Source: Anthoceros angustus
Lineage: Eukaryota; Streptophyta; Anthocerotopsida; Anthocerotales; Anthocerotaceae
NCBI GenBank assembly: GCA_010909165.1
Contig: MU008161.1
Span: 930,001-994,000, forward strand
Reading direction: 5' to 3'
Length of the DNA: 64,000 bases
The notes under the pieces are model-generated. The model ran no database searches, had not been told where the DNA came from, and worked only from the letters and a program-made list of their open reading frames with translations. The position numbers were made by a program, and so were the translations under genes. This document shows positions 30,511-44,159 of this stretch, in pieces; the stretch's first letter is position 1, and every line of letters begins with the position of its first letter.

Positions 30511-33500
30511 CCTCCTAGGCTGTCTTCAAGAAAATATATTTAGCGCCTCAAGAGTTGCAACTTGGGATTGTTGGTCAAGTGTTTGGGAAATAAGTGTAGT
30601 AATGAATAGGTTGCGTGTTCAAACCCGTATCTTCCTAACAACTCAATTTTGTTGATTTTAAGGATGCTTGCATGGGCGCATGGGCAACTAACTTTGTTCA
30701 TTTTAAGGACGCTAGCATTGCCTTAAAGCCCAAGTGGTTGCATTGAGTGCCGAAGGTTGAAGACCACATTGGCGACCTTTTGGATGAGGGTCGGACCCTA
30801 GATCTTTGTGTGGATCGACCGTCGACTGAGCCCAAGAATGATACTATTGAAGGCAGCAAGCAATGGAGGAGAACGACAACTTCGAGGCGGAGGATATGGA
30901 CCGCCTCGAATATGGCGGTGGTACTTGACTCGATTTGGCGCAAGGCATGGATGAGTCGCCGCCGCACTCTTGAATGACTATTGTCGATCGATGACCACTT
31001 CCTCCTTAGTTGTTTGTTGCAATGTTCTCACGACCATTGAAATAAGACTCCGCTAGTACAAGATTGTTTTCATTGTGTTCCACCACTTGAAAGTAAAAGT
31101 TTTCGGTTGTAATAAACATATGAAAATGGCAGCCCTCTATGCATTCTACTAAAACGCAACGGGCCCACACCCTACTGTGCTCCAGTTCTCGGGTGTAGAC
31201 TTGAAAGTGCATCTTTTATCAAAGGTATGACCTCAGAAAGGGTGTGTGCATTATCAAAGTAGGGCACATATCTTTGTTCTAGGAAAGGTGTTCTTCGTGA
31301 CAAGGGGTCTTGTCTCGGCGAAGGTCGATATATCCCCCTTCAAAATTATCGTGTTAACGACCTCATCCGCCACATAGAGAACTACCCTCGGACTTGAGTT
31401 CTTTTGAGGGCGATAATTCATAGTATTTGGTGGACTGGACTTCATCTTTGCGAGAGTGCCTTCCAGGCTGAGCGCACTATTTCATGCATACTCATTTTGA
31501 TGGATGGCTATTAACAAGGTCTCCTTAGAGTGGTGGCTCACTGGTCACTAGTTGGAAGGGTGTACACGGGTCGAAAGGTATACAAAAGCCACCCAAAACC
31601 ATGTTTTCTGATTTCATTAAAAAAACCCCTAAACCTAGGAGCAAATCATAGAGGAATCTGTTTTCCCGTGTTGTATGTCCTCATCTCATATTAGTTTGGC
31701 TAACCAGGGTACATTACCTATAAACGCAGATTTGAAAATCGAGGCAACTTTGTATGGACAACAAAAATACAAACGCGCAATGGAAAATCCATATGTGTTG
31801 AGTCGGTGTCCACCGTCATGGTCACCCCTCTACATTAGTGGGGAGGGTCGTGGTGGCACCGGACGTTCTGTGCATAAACCTTGCATCTCCTGCCCAATGT
31901 CGGCGCAGGAGTGGAGGAAGATTTCGGACTGCCTTCCGCTCATGTCTGTACCCCCGCGAGCCGCGACCCCCGTCTGCGAATCGTTTGGAAGTGGCTTGCC
32001 ACTGCCTCGGAATATTTGCATGCGATGGAGACCTCACCTCCGACGGTGACTAAACGAGAATTCCACATGGGCGATGGAAATTGGAAGTTGACGCACTGGT
32101 GGCAATCACAACATGGGCGGGTTCCTTTCAATCACGCTGGAGTGATCCGCACCTTCATTGCTTGGTCCTTAAGGAATTTGGTTGAGGCGGGGAGGCGGTG
32201 CAAACTCGTGACCTTTGTTGCAGCGTGTTGATCAACACACGGATTCCACTCGGGGTTGGAGGCGGTGTGAATGGTGTGGAGGGCAAAGGAGCACGACATG
32301 TCGGTGTACTTCTTGGTGGTCAAGGATAAAATTGGAGAAAGTCATATTGCTACATGTGTGTAGGCGGTGTTAGTGCACTATGTGAAAGCGATTGAACATC
32401 GTGTGTTTGATTGGATTGTCACATGACATCCATTGTCATCTTCATACACCATTTTATCTCGTGGGTTTACAACATACATAGTCTTCCCTAGCGAGGAGAT
32501 TAGGAAACGATTTGGCGATTGTATTGATCGCTGCATGCATGCGAATGGGCGCGCCGCGCTTCTTTGAAATCGGTCCGTTGTTTACGAAATCCATACCTTG
32601 CACGGTTGTGCGACGCGCCCATGATCTCGCTCATCAAATACCCGGCGGCAATCAGCGAACACATTCTCCACCACTCCCATGCTTCCTAGCTTGCGTGCTC
32701 CACCAGCACCGTGTTCGTTGTCTAGAGTGCCTCCGGGGACCTTGCCGCTGATGTGTTTGTTGTGTTCATAGCACTTTGCTTGCATGCGTTCTACCAGTGC
32801 GAGATACCACCATCCGGTGCTTAAGACCCACGGTTCCTCCTACGAATCCTCGAAACAAACACGTAGCCTATCCACGTACGACACACCTCGATCGTGAAGC
32901 AAAGTTTTCCAATCCTACATCCCCACCATCGGGCCAAGCGGAGGGTGCTCTTCGCCTCCTTCACTTCTTGCTCCGCATCCCCAAGGACCATTGAGTTGTC
33001 GCTGCATGCTTCACCACTTGCCATATGACCCTTGGTCTCGGGCTTCCTCGTTGGTCTCGCTTCACGACACATATGAACCCGGGCACCACCATGTTGTTCA
33101 CCATGGGCTCCTTATTGAACGTCTTTCCGCCTCCATAGCCTCCTCGCCCACCTCCTCCTCTTCCGGCCAGTGTCCATGGAATTGATTCGAAGGTCCATGA
33201 ATTGGCACACGGATCCACATCAGCGAAATGACATTACGGCATAAGCGAGCAATGCTATCATACCCGACCCCGATCCTGCGCACCGTCCAAAGACCCAATC
33301 TCCCTCTCATCATTGAATCAACCTCTTCAAGAGTCTTAGGGGCTTGATGGAAACAACCCGATCATCCGCGGTGTAACACAATTTTAGTTCCTTTGCTCGT
33401 TAAAAACACAGTTGTCACTCCACCGCCAAGTTGCGTCGGTTCTCGAGCACAAGCGGTTGAGGCACACAATCCTTATCCAAGCTCCTGCGCAAGTGAAAAG

Positions 33501-36319
33501 TCCCACACATCGGCTGTCCTCGACAATGTCACATTGGTTTTATGCCGGTAACATGTCGTAAAGCACCCGCGCTTCCATCGGACTTCTCACCATAGATGTG
33601 TCATCCGAGAATGGAAGACCACAATACGAAATACAGGATGTGGTGATGCCTTTGAACGCATGATGACCCCTTCAAACTACGCCTTGGTAAATCTTGTGTC
33701 ATACTCTCGTGATTGGGGATCTAGATCCAAGCCTGGGAGGTCTAACAACAACAAAGCATACGGTCGGGGCTCTACAAACCGGGCCATGTTCACTATGTTC
33801 CCACATATCCCGACCTTGGGTTTTTCGGCTTGGAGTCGTTCACGATTGTCATCACTTATCCTCGGTGTGGTCGATTTCAAGGCACGTTGACTCCTCCATC
33901 GCTTCCAAGCTCGCCTTGAATATGTGCTCCTTGAAGTTCTCGGTAGGGCACCCCACTCAAGGCAAGTGTTGGCACGCACATGAAAGACACATCCCCACCG
34001 GTCAAATGCAAGCGGCGTTCTCGTTCGATATGCGGTGTGAATGCCTCCACTTTCCATGACTTATAAGGACAAGAAGCGGCCTGAGAAACTACGATTTGGG
34101 TATAGCTAAGTGTTCATCGAGGGACCCGGTTTTTGAAGTGGAAGTTACTAATTTGATTCACCATGCATGTCGGGATATCGTTCTGAACCTCTTCAAATGT
34201 CTCACAGTGCAAATGCTTGGCAGTCACATGGATGAGGTTGAGTTTTTGGCCTTGTCCACCCACACGAACATTTGTTTCAATGTCAATTCTCGGCCGGGAC
34301 TTTCATGCATCTTGTCTTCAAGTTGTTGTTCCAGCATTCGATGCCACGAAACACTTCCATACCCTCACTGGTATACTAAGCTCCTTTGTGTCAATGACCA
34401 AGTTTGCTCTAACCGCGGCTGTTGTCTTCCTTGAATTCCTGCGGGCCTTCGACTGTTTGGCTGTGAGAGCCCGAGCTGCTTCCACCTGCTCAGGCAACTG
34501 TTTCGTCTCCCACTTCTCAAAGATTTCATCCACGTACTTCCACACCTCATCATCAACCTTCGCAACACAATAATCCAGTGTCCGGTTGTCCACGAGGCGG
34601 TGATAACTGACCTTAGGTCCATGCTTGGCTGCATCCCACTTAGGAACCACCTTGACGGCATATATCTCCAACTTCGTCTAAGTCACACTTGACCCATCGC
34701 TAGGCCTTCATCTCGATTCGATGTACCTCACACGGTCGATGAAAGTAAAAGTCTTCACGGCATCCGCAATGGTGTTGTGATCGTGGCAACTAACCTCATC
34801 TCCTCATTTGTGAGGCCAGAACATATGCATCCATCCACTGTACTCTTGAACCAATGGATACAAGTCGGCTAGTCTAGATCGCTGGAAGGAATGATTCCTC
34901 CCAATACATAAAATTTGTACACCCCGATCCACCTTATCCATGTCAAAGAAGTTCTTGTTGGGACAGGCCGGGTCTACAATGACAATCATGGGCAGCACAC
35001 CACCCGTGGAATGCTTCATCTTTTGCATCAAAGCCTCCACCCAAGCGAGTCTAGCTTACGTACCTTGCCCGACATAGTTCTTCCGAGGTCTACAACGTGA
35101 TGGACAGCTTTAACGTGGACTCCCATACTCTCTTTTCCGCAATTGCCTCCTCGCAACATCTCTCCCCTCGGCCCTCGTCGTAGCTTCGTCATCCGTGGCT
35201 CTGACGCATCCTTGGCCTTCTCTATGAACTTTGGGAGCTCTTGGCCCCTCTCGGACATCATGTGCCATTCGTTGCTTGCGCGCACTTGTTGACCTTCCCA
35301 CCCGCCGTCCTCCACGCGATTGGGCCTCTCAATCCCTTCCCTCTTTTCCTCGATTGTCTACATATGGCGGCTTGAACCCTTCGCGTGCCATGGGACCAAA
35401 TCCCGGTCCGTTGCATCCACCTCGCCCCATCGTCATCTTCCACGTCTTCGTCGTCGGGGCGGATATGATCCACGGCCTGGGCCATCGGCGAATGCCATCG
35501 CCAAACCCCTCATTGTCCTGGTCCCCACCCGCATCCTCATCTTCGTCTTCGTCGGCTAGAGAGGTTAGGGTGACATCATCGCTGACCATGGGCTAGGAAA
35601 AACCAGCGGCTAGTGTGGGCGGACTGCTTGGACTCGAAGCCGGACGTCCGTGGCTGCAACCCCTCTTACCGGGCTTTCATTTCGCAAACTAGTTCAAACG
35701 TGTCCCGCGAATTATATTTTGTGCCACCACCTTTTGTTGCGGTTTCACTTGGCGCAGATCATGCATATCGATGGCGGTTGCCAGCGACACACTGCGGCGG
35801 ATGGATTTACTGATCCCATTAGGGCACTAGGAGTTGCCATTTGATTTCCACTCGGCGGATGCCATGCTAGGGGCCTTCTCGCAGCAGATGCCCTTTCGAT
35901 GTAAGCAATGCATCATCCGCACACCTTCTAAACATTCGGTGCAAAGCCTTGTGGAAGACACGATGTCCATCACCGTGTCGCAATGCCTCCAAAAGTTCTT
36001 GCCTTTTCCTCTGGTTGTACGCCACAATGTCAAAGTTCTTCACCGCAACCTTGTATACTCTAATCCATTGCGGGTCGACGAAGAGGCTCCTTGTGCTTGA
36101 GCGGATCGGCAATATAGCGTACACACTCATCCTTCATGGTGCGTGAAAACAAGCGCTCCGCACATTTCTTTTGGCTGGTGTGGTTCGCATCATCCTCCAT
36201 CGACACATACAAGAAGAGCAAGTCTTGATTGGGTCGCTGTTGCACTGTCCAACTTCTCTTTGTAATGTCAAATGGCGAGATCATCTTGTACATCTGGTGG
36301 ATTAAGTCAATATCGGACC
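30511..36319. pseudogene. Decayed mobile-element-like region, mostly minus-strand fragments
   Basis: Minus-strand fragments look protein-like but short: 35589-35329 (MVSDDVTLTSL then an acidic run), 35315-35028, 35040-34804 (VLPMIVIVDPACPNKNFF), 34671-34318 (KVSYHRLVDNRTLDYCVAK) and 36293-36060 (MYKMISPFDITKRSW). They may belong to one decayed protein running right to left and interrupted by the copia insertion at 36,320. The last fragment stays open across the insertion site when 44,409 onward is joined. No catalytic motif was recognised. 30,511-33,600 shows no gene I can support. Confidence 0.35.
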
Positions 36320-36569
36320 TGATGAAATAGGTCTAGCTTAGGGCACTATTCATTAGGGCCTCATTACTTAAACATTAATTTAGAGCTAGGGCTTTAGGTA
36401 GTTAGTTGTTACAACAACTTATAGTTGCAACAACTTATGGTTGCAACTTCTTATGGTTACAACAACATATTGTTGTAACCACCCCCACCTATTTAAAGGC
36501 TTGTACTTTACTCATTAATCAATTCATTCCATTGTTTCTCTTCTATCTAAGAGCTATTGATTCTCATCA
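36320..36569 (+). repeat. Left LTR of first copia element
   Basis: 250 bp, bounded by TG and CA with a 6-bp terminal inverted repeat (TGATGA/TCATCA). Contains U3 repeats, a palindrome and a TATTTAAAGG TATA-like box at about 36,490-36,499. Confidence 0.95.
36408..36499 (+). promoter_or_regulatory. LTR promoter: GTTGCAACAACTTAT-type repeats, palindrome and TATA box
   Basis: Near-repeats of TTGCAACAACTTATGG are followed by the perfect palindrome GGTTACAACAA-CATA-TTGTTGTAACC (36,455-36,480). The TATTTAAAGG box lies 9 bp further on. The same arrangement recurs in the right LTR (palindrome 44,295-44,320). This is the expected position of a U3 promoter. Confidence 0.6.
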
Positions 36570-37339
36570 TGGTATCGAGCATTTAGCTCTTTGTGCTTGA
36601 GCACCTCGCTTCCTTATGCTCTAGGCAATTTACTCTCCAATGCTTTTGCGTTTGTAGTACTTCAAATGAAGATAATGCGTGGAGATTTCGCCTTAGCGAA
36701 TCATCCGGTGACCAGCGCAATGATGCACACATTGTGCATCAATTTCTTATGCTCTTCATGGATTCCTTTAATCCAAGCAGAGAATTTAGGAGGAAGATCA
36801 AGGCTTCAAAGAAGAAGAAACAACATCAAATCAAATCTTCTTACATTCGGAGGAGTTTGACCTCAATTCTCCTCGATTGATGTTTTAGAGGCACAAGTAT
36901 GTTGTCTCATTGAAGCCCTTTTGTCTAAGTCGAGATAGAGTACAAGATATCATTTATGCTCGTAAAGCTCTCCTTTCTACATTTAGCCTTTATCAATATA
37001 GTGCTATAGAGTCGCCATCTCTAAGTACATAAAAATAAGGCTAGTATCTTCGCTCCTAATCCGGATCATCAGCAATCTCTTGATTCCATTAGAGCGTAAC
37101 TTAGAATAAATCACTCGCTATCAATGAGAAATTGACTTACAATACACAACAAATCAATATTATCTCGATAGACTTGTTGACCGAGACCTTTCACAAGGTC
37201 TCTTCTCACTTGATTGTAAGTCTGCAGATTCGATTATGATGCGAAATTCATAATTTGAAGAAATGTTGTACTGCTGCGCCTCTTTCCGCAAAACAATGCA
37301 AGAAGGCGTGTCAACCACGGCATAACCTGCATCATTAAA

Positions 37340-38330
37340 ATTACTTGCAATGGTGGGGTCGGACGATCTCGACGTGGATATTGATGACTGCAGAGCAAAA
37401 TTTTGGCGCCCAAAAGACCAAATGGCTTGAAGAACAACAATCTATATGGCGAGATGAATGGGAGCAATTTAAAAGGGAAGAAAAGGAGAAAGCTAAAAGC
37501 GTAATGAATCCAAGCCTCAAGTGATTCAAGGTGACAACTTTAAAGACAAAGATAGATTCAACGGCAGTACGATGTGGCAACACCGTGCCCAAGGTGTCTC
37601 CGCGCGACTTATGGAATATTGTCAGCAGTGCGGAAGAATGTTCCACTTGGGACTCCGACTTATAGATGAATGGGAAGCCAAAGATCGGAGGCACGTTTTA
37701 ATGAACGGACTTACAAGCGATGGTACTCCAAGTTGCGCAAAACACCAGTAGAGATGTGGGAGAAGTTAGCTCGACTTTATGCCTCCAAAGATGGAATGAG
37801 CTTATTGACGCCACACGTCACTTATATACTATAAGGATGAAGGAGGCGATTCCTTACAACAACACTTGAGCAACTTCCGTATTGCAAAGAATAATTTCAA
37901 TGCATCCTCAAGAAAACTTACGGAGAAACAAACTTTTATTGCTCTCCTCGCTTGCCGCCCTCCTATAGGCCCTTTGTGACAACGCAAAATGCGGTCCTTA
38001 GAGCTGCACAAAAGCAGAAATTAACGGCTCCACAACGGATATCGGTAAGTGAATTAATTGGAGCACTTATTGAGGAGGACGCAAGCCGTCAAATGAAAAT
38101 CCCGATCAGCCCGCCCAGTAATGTACACGGGGCCGGCGAAGGGGAGGGCGTGGCCGAGGCGCGGAAACTTCCCTAGGCGACTCACTCAAAATTTTCAAGG
38201 ACCATCCACTTCTTCATTTAAACCTTCAAAAGGCATGAAGAAGGCTGGAGTTACCGCAATTGGTGCAAGATGACCAACCATATGGAGAAGGATTGTTGGA
38301 AGAAGAAAAATGGTGAGCCAAAGAAGGAGG
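37340..38330 (+). pseudogene. gag remnant of first copia element
   Basis: Pieces in different frames recall the copia gag (UBN2-type): DNFKDKDRFNGS, LIDEWEAKDRR, MWEKLARLYASKDGMSLL, then PPSYRPFVTTQNAVLRAAQK and LIGALIEEDASRQMK near 37,950-38,100. The zinc knuckle near 38,265 keeps HMEKDC but lacks its first cysteines in frame. Several frameshifts and stops are present. Confidence 0.7.
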
Positions 38331-38800
38331 TCACCAGAGCACATGTTGCCGTTAAGAAGAAGCCCTCCACGGCAACTCCATCACTTCGCTTGGCAAGTTC
38401 CAAGCCATCAAACCAAAATTGGTATTTAGACAGTGGTGCAACATCTCATATATGTCACGACATTAACTCTTTTGAGTCGTATTCGCCATCAAAAGGACAA
38501 CAAACAGTGCTCCTAGGCGACGACCATAACCTCACCATATTTGGTGTAGGTTCCGTGGCATTAAAGTGCTCCACCGGGCAGGTGCTTACTCTCTCCCATG
38601 TCCTTTATGTACCCTCCATGTGCAAGAATCTAGTGTCAGCCGCTAGTTTATGTCAAGAACATAACATGCAAATTATCCTTGAAGCCGATTTGTGTCTCCT
38701 TTACTATCATACTAATAAGTATCACACAATGCTCGGCACACTAGAAGATGGACTCTATAAACTCTCGGTCAAGTGGGTCCGTTACACCTCATCAATGTAG
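38270..38800 (+). pseudogene. Protease and GAG-pre-integrase remnant of first copia element
   Basis: An open stretch of 176 codons contains the aspartic protease motif WYLDSGATSHIC and the downstream LSHVLYVPSMCKNLVS block typical of copia polyproteins. It is cut off by a stop before the integrase zinc-binding segment, which follows in shifted frames to about 39,000. Confidence 0.8.
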
Positions 38801-38999
38801 CCTCCCATTCCACTCTTCAAGCACCATGCTTTGGCCTCGTTTAGGTCATCCGAATAGCCAAAAGCTTATCCAAATGTCTAAGGAAACTGTATAGAACTCC
38901 TGTATTCCTAAACTTGAACCTCTCCCTGGTGAAGCTTGCGTCATAACCAAACGTCATCAAGCTCCATTCCACAATCCATCCCTCGGAGGGCTAAGGCAC

Positions 39000-40237
39000 C
39001 CTTAGAGTTGGTTCACACGGACATTTGTGGTCCGATATCGCACCTTCATTTAGTGGTTGTAGATATTTTTAACCTTCATCGATGATTATTCGGTTCGTCC
39101 TCACCTACATCCTCCGCCATAAGAGTCGCCTTTTCTTTCTTCAAAGAATATATGATGTGGGCGAGAGACTTCTGCGAAGCTTAAAACTCTTCGCTCCGAT
39201 AATGGAGGAGAGTTCACTTCAATGAATTTGCTGAATTTTGCCTTGAAGGTATAGCGCAACAACTTAGTGTGGTACACACCTCAAAAAATGGCGTGGCGAG
39301 AAAACAAAATTTACGCCTCCAGAGATCACGCTGTTTGCTCACCCAAGCTACATTATCTAAAAGTTATTGGGTGAAGCTATATTGACAACATATCTCCTTA
39401 ATAGACCGCCACTTCCGTCAAGGCATGACTCCATATGAAGCTTTTCGAGAAAACCTTCATTGATCATTTACGAATCTTGGATCCCCATGTGTTCATCCCC
39501 AAAGTACAACGCAAGAAGTCTGGATCCCAAGGCAAATATACCTTTATTGGCTACACAGAAGGCATTAAGGGTTACAAGTTATTTGACCCATCTACCCGAA
39601 AGCTCATTTATGCCAGGAGCGTGACCTTTCATGAATCTCATATTCTTTCTCCTATTATGGGGGCATCTGCTCCCATTACTCCTGATGCCCCTTCCTCTGC
39701 GCATCCGGAGCCTTCCACTTTGATGACGATGATTTTGTCATCATACATTCACTCCCTCCGCAGCAAGCTCCTATGGTTGAACCTCTGTTGCAGGAGGAGG
39801 AGGAGGAGTTAGAATATATTCCAAGACGACCAACTACACCAGATCCTGATTTAGAAGAACCTCAACATTTAACTGATGATGAAATCGACTATGATGTTGA
39901 AATTCGTGAGGAGGATCGTATTCCTTTCGAGGATGAACTCGACGACGAGCCAGAACAAGAGCCTGCGTTACCTGCACAGGAACCAGCTCAACAAGTGGTC
40001 GACATTGAAGAACACATTCAACAACCTGCACCAAGGTACAATCTTAGGACTAGACCCGCTGTTGCAGGACCTGCTGGATGGAAGGAACCACCTTTGGGAT
40101 ATCTTGTCACTTCTGATGACCCCATTTCTCCTCTCACACCTTATTATCAAGCTGTTTACAAAGCCACAGTTGATCCAGAGGAACCGCTAACCTTGAAACA
40201 AGCATTTTCCTCTCCGAGAAAGACACATGGAAGGTAG
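39000..40237 (+). pseudogene. Integrase remnant and linker of first copia element
   Basis: Broken frames include the PLELVHTDICGP-like start near 39,000 and the C-terminal integrase block at 39,435-39,660 (KYTFIGYTEGIKGYKLFDP, with a switched frame). They are followed by the acidic linker at 39,773-40,237. The DDE core cannot be read in one frame. Confidence 0.7.
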
Positions 40238-40244
40238 CGAGATT

Positions 40245-41772
40245 GATACAACTCTTTAGTAGAAAACTCCACATGGGAATTAGTTAAACCACCCAAAGGG
40301 AGAAAAATAGTGGGAAGTAAATGGGTATTTAAAATCAAACGTAAGGGTGATGGTTCTATTGAGCGATATAAGGCAAGGCTGGTAGCCAGAGGGTTTACCC
40401 AGATACCGGGTTTAGATTACATACCCTGGGCTACCTATGCACCAGTAGCAAAGTTTGCCTCCCTCAGAATTATAATAGCCTTGTCCGCTCAACATGACTT
40501 ACATCTTCACATGATGGACGTCAAAACTGCCTATCTGCATGGCCGAATCCAAGAAGAAATATACATGAGACAACCTGAAGGCTATGAAGTCAAAGGTAAA
40601 GAAGACCATGTATGCAGGCTCATTAAAGGCATTTATGGCCTTAAGCAATCGAGCAAGGAATGGAATAATGATATACATGACAAGCTTACAAAATATGGTT
40701 TTGTTCAAAGCAAAGCAGATGCTAGCATGTATATCCCCAAGACTAAAGCATACACAATTTACCTCTTACTATATGTGGATGACTTATTTTTAGCTTCATC
40801 TTCACTCTCCCATCTAGTGAAATTAAAGCATGGTTGAGAAGTCATTATGAAAATGACGGACACAGGAGACCTTAGTTATGCCCTTGGCGTTAACATTATA
40901 AGAAATAGAGGTAATAAATCCATTTCCTTGGTTCAAACAAAATATATAAAAGAAAGCTTAAAGAAGTTTGGACTAGAAGATGCTAAGCCGGCACACCATT
41001 TCCAAGTGGCACAAGGCTTCTGAGATATGAGCCCTAAAAGCAGATCTGAGAGAAAGCGAAATGTCAGCAGTACCATACGGACATCTTTGTTGGCACCTTA
41101 ATATATTTAAGTAACTTCACAAGACCCGATATATCTTTTGAAGTTAGTGCGATCTCACAATTTTTGAGAATCACGGAACACAACATTGGCAATGTGTCAA
41201 GAGAATATTCAGGTATTTAAAAGGGACTATGCACAGGATTGATGTATAAACATGTTCCCGGCATATCTAAGTTACAATTAAACTTATCTTGATGCCGACT
41301 ATCTTGGAGATCCCGATAGCCGCAAATCAGATCCGGCTATGCATTCGCTAGGAGGTGCACCCATTTCATGGTCAAGTAAGAAACAACCAACCATTGCTTT
41401 GTCAGACAGTCGAGTATAGGGTCCTCACCTCGTCTCCAAGGATATAGTGAGTAGGTTAGCATTGAGTGAGTTGAATTATCCCCAAGATGGACCTACACCT
41501 CTCTACGGTGACGTGGGGCTATTGCCTTAGCTAGGAACCCTTTTCCACTCGAACTAAACATATAGCGATCAGTATCATTACATACGGAAATGTTAGAAAA
41601 TAAAACAATAGATATCAATTATATACCAACTCAAAACAACCCAGCTGACCTTTTAACCAAGTCATTAGGAAGAGATTTGCATTTAAAACACATGAAAATG
41701 TTAGGAGTACAAGAGGTTAAGCCACTAGCTAGTGGGTATTTTCCAATTTTACAATCCACAAAGTTTATCTAG
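40245..41772 (+). pseudogene. Reverse transcriptase and RNase H remnant of first copia element
   Basis: 40,310-40,837 keeps IVGSKWVFKIKRKGDGS, YKARLVARGFTQ, the MDVKTAYLHG box and YVDDLFLAS, so most RT motifs survive. Beyond 40,840 stops and small deletions break the frame. The RNase H end is visible at 41,590-41,772 (IPTQNNPADLLTKSLGR, LLGVQEV-like tail). Confidence 0.9.
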
Positions 41773-42663
41773 CATGTTTATTTCCTCTTCTATTTCCAAG
41801 TAATCATCATGTACTCCTTCTCTTCTCTCTCTCTAATGCCCAAAAGGACCTACAAAACACTCCATGGGTTACGGGAAGAAAAATGGTGTTGAGTTAGTCA
41901 TTCGAGTTAGGTCACTTACTATACAAGTGCTTGGTGTGTCCTTCGTACTCTTCACATGGATATGCACCTAACCACATCATTTTTATCCCTTTTCTCACAT
42001 ACATATTCCATGGGGACTTCGTGGTCGTCCTTTCCTCCGGAAGCACCATGTATGTTGCTGCATAGGTTTCAATGGCAAATAGGAGTTTGGTATTTTCCTT
42101 TTTGTTTTGTTATAGGTTGTAGAGGTAGGGCAAACCTCACATGGCTTGTGCCTACCCTTTCTCCACATCGCAAAATAGATGTAGATTAGCTTATCATTAG
42201 CATAGGTTACACTAGTTACTAGCCCCTAACTATAGGTTTTACACCTACTCACTTTTCTTTTCCCTAGCCCCTACTTCTCCTATGTCGGCTAGCATATGCT
42301 CTCCACTTGGGCTGCCCTCACACTGACTGGGGCCTCCTCTCTGTTTATGGAGTCCCACTCCTCGACTCTTCTTCTATGTTGAAGTCGTCATACCAGGACA
42401 CTCAGGATACAGCTCCAGGCCCTCGGTAGTTGGATTATCTACATCAACAATCATTAGTATTTTTATGCAATCAAATTATTTATTGCAATTTATTTTGCAT
42501 TATTGGCTTACCAGCCCCTCGACTTCTTTGATGACAACATCGGTTTTCCGGTGCTTGTACCACCAAGACGTCATCTCTCCATCGGCCATTTCTCCACTGT
42601 TTTACCTCGGCACATGCTTGCGAATTCATAAGAGAAATTAGGATCTTCCATGTCCTTTCCTAT

Positions 42664-43606
42664 ATTACGGCCGGGGCCCGACATGGGATCTCTTCACCCG
42701 TGCAAGTGCATCTCTATACCACAAGATGCACAGGCGGCTTCCGCTCAATATATCCTTTCTCCACGGCAAGTTTTCTTCTTCTTCTTGCTATCGGTTTGCT
42801 CTTTTCATTTTCTTATGGCCTCGTCCTTTGGAGCATGGGGGGCACGGCCTTCCTCCGCACGAGGACCTGCCACCACATTAGGTATATTAGTCGTATTCAA
42901 ACATGCAAGAGATATGAAAAATGCACAATTGAACAATGGAAAAATATGAGGAAAATGTGCAATGGCAAATGGACATGGAATCTCACCCGTTATGAGTCGC
43001 GTCATATTATCTGCAACAATATGCATACACAAGACAATCATGCGTGCTGGAGCAACATCAGCGGGTTCACATCAAGGAGCGCAAATCCATCTGCATTTTT
43101 ATGCAGGAGGGAGCGCACCACAAAACCCGCGTCCCGAGGCCGCCAATTACGGCCGGGGCCCGACATCGGATCTCTTCACCCGTGCAAGTGCTTCTCTATA
43201 CCACAAGATGCACAGGCGGCTTCCTCAATTTTCCTTTCTCCACGCGCAAGTTTTCTTCTTCTTCTTGCTATGGTTTGCTCTTTTCATTTTCTTATGGCCT
43301 CGTCCTTTGGAGCATGGGGGCCGGCCTCCTCCACACGAGGACCGCCACCACATTAGGTATATTAGTCGGTATTCAAACATGCAAGAGATATGAAAATGCA
43401 CAATTGAACAATGGAAAAATATGAGGAAAATGTGCAATGGCAAATGGACATGGAATCTCACCCGTTGCGTCATATTATAATGCAACAATACGAGACACAT
43501 CACAGCAACAATCATGCGTGTCACAGGAGCAACGCATGAGTTCACATCAGCGCAAATCCATACGCATTTTTATGCGGAGGGAGCGCACCACAAAACCCGC
43601 AGCGTC
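42664..43606. repeat. Tandem duplication of about 470 bp inside first copia element
   Basis: 42,664-43,130 and 43,147-43,606 both run from ATTACGGCCGGGGCCCGACA through CATGCAAGAGATATGAAAA to GCACCACAAAACCCGC, differing by scattered small indels. They lie between pol and the right LTR. Confidence 0.88.
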
Positions 43607-43860
43607 CGGCGAGCGGCCAATTCACGAGTGCGGCGCGGGCGCGGGCGTAGCGGCGCCCGGGCGCGCGGCGCGGCGCAGCGGCGGCAGCGCGCGATGCGCG
43701 GCGGCAGCGGCGGCGCGCGATGCGCGGCGGCAGCTCGATGTGCGCGAGGCGCGTGCGAGGAGGAGGAGGCCACAATCGGCTATCCTCCACACCCCGCCTT
43801 CGGGCGGCTGCGGAAATTATGGCCGTCACGTGCCTCGTCGGTGGCCGGGGGCGGCCGATT
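43607..43860. other. Very GC-rich (GCGGC) segment inside first copia element
   Basis: GCGCGGCG and GCGGCAGC units dominate. Open frames here are compositional artefacts. The change from the AT-rich LTR region is abrupt. Confidence 0.7.
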
Positions 43861-44159
43861 TAGGATAAGCCGTGTGGGCTTATCCATTTAAAGTTTTTGG
43901 GCCTTTTTTCGGGCCCCTGATTTATTTATTTATTTTAGGCCTCTCTTTTAAGCCTATTTGGAGCTATTATTTGTCAACCTTATTCTGGTGAATATTTTGG
44001 TGGACATATTAAGTTTTCTATTTCAGGCTTACTTATTCATCAAGCGACTTAAGTTAGCATTTTCTTAGGCTTATAACTTTTGATTAAGTGGGAGTCTATC
44101 TATGATTTAGACATCATTTTGAAGCTAGAATTCACCCCTACATTCATAGTGAGTGGGAG

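Noticed and set aside
43514-43891. Overlapping Ala/Arg-rich frames
   Set aside because: Compositional artefact of a GCGGC-rich patch inside the first copia element.
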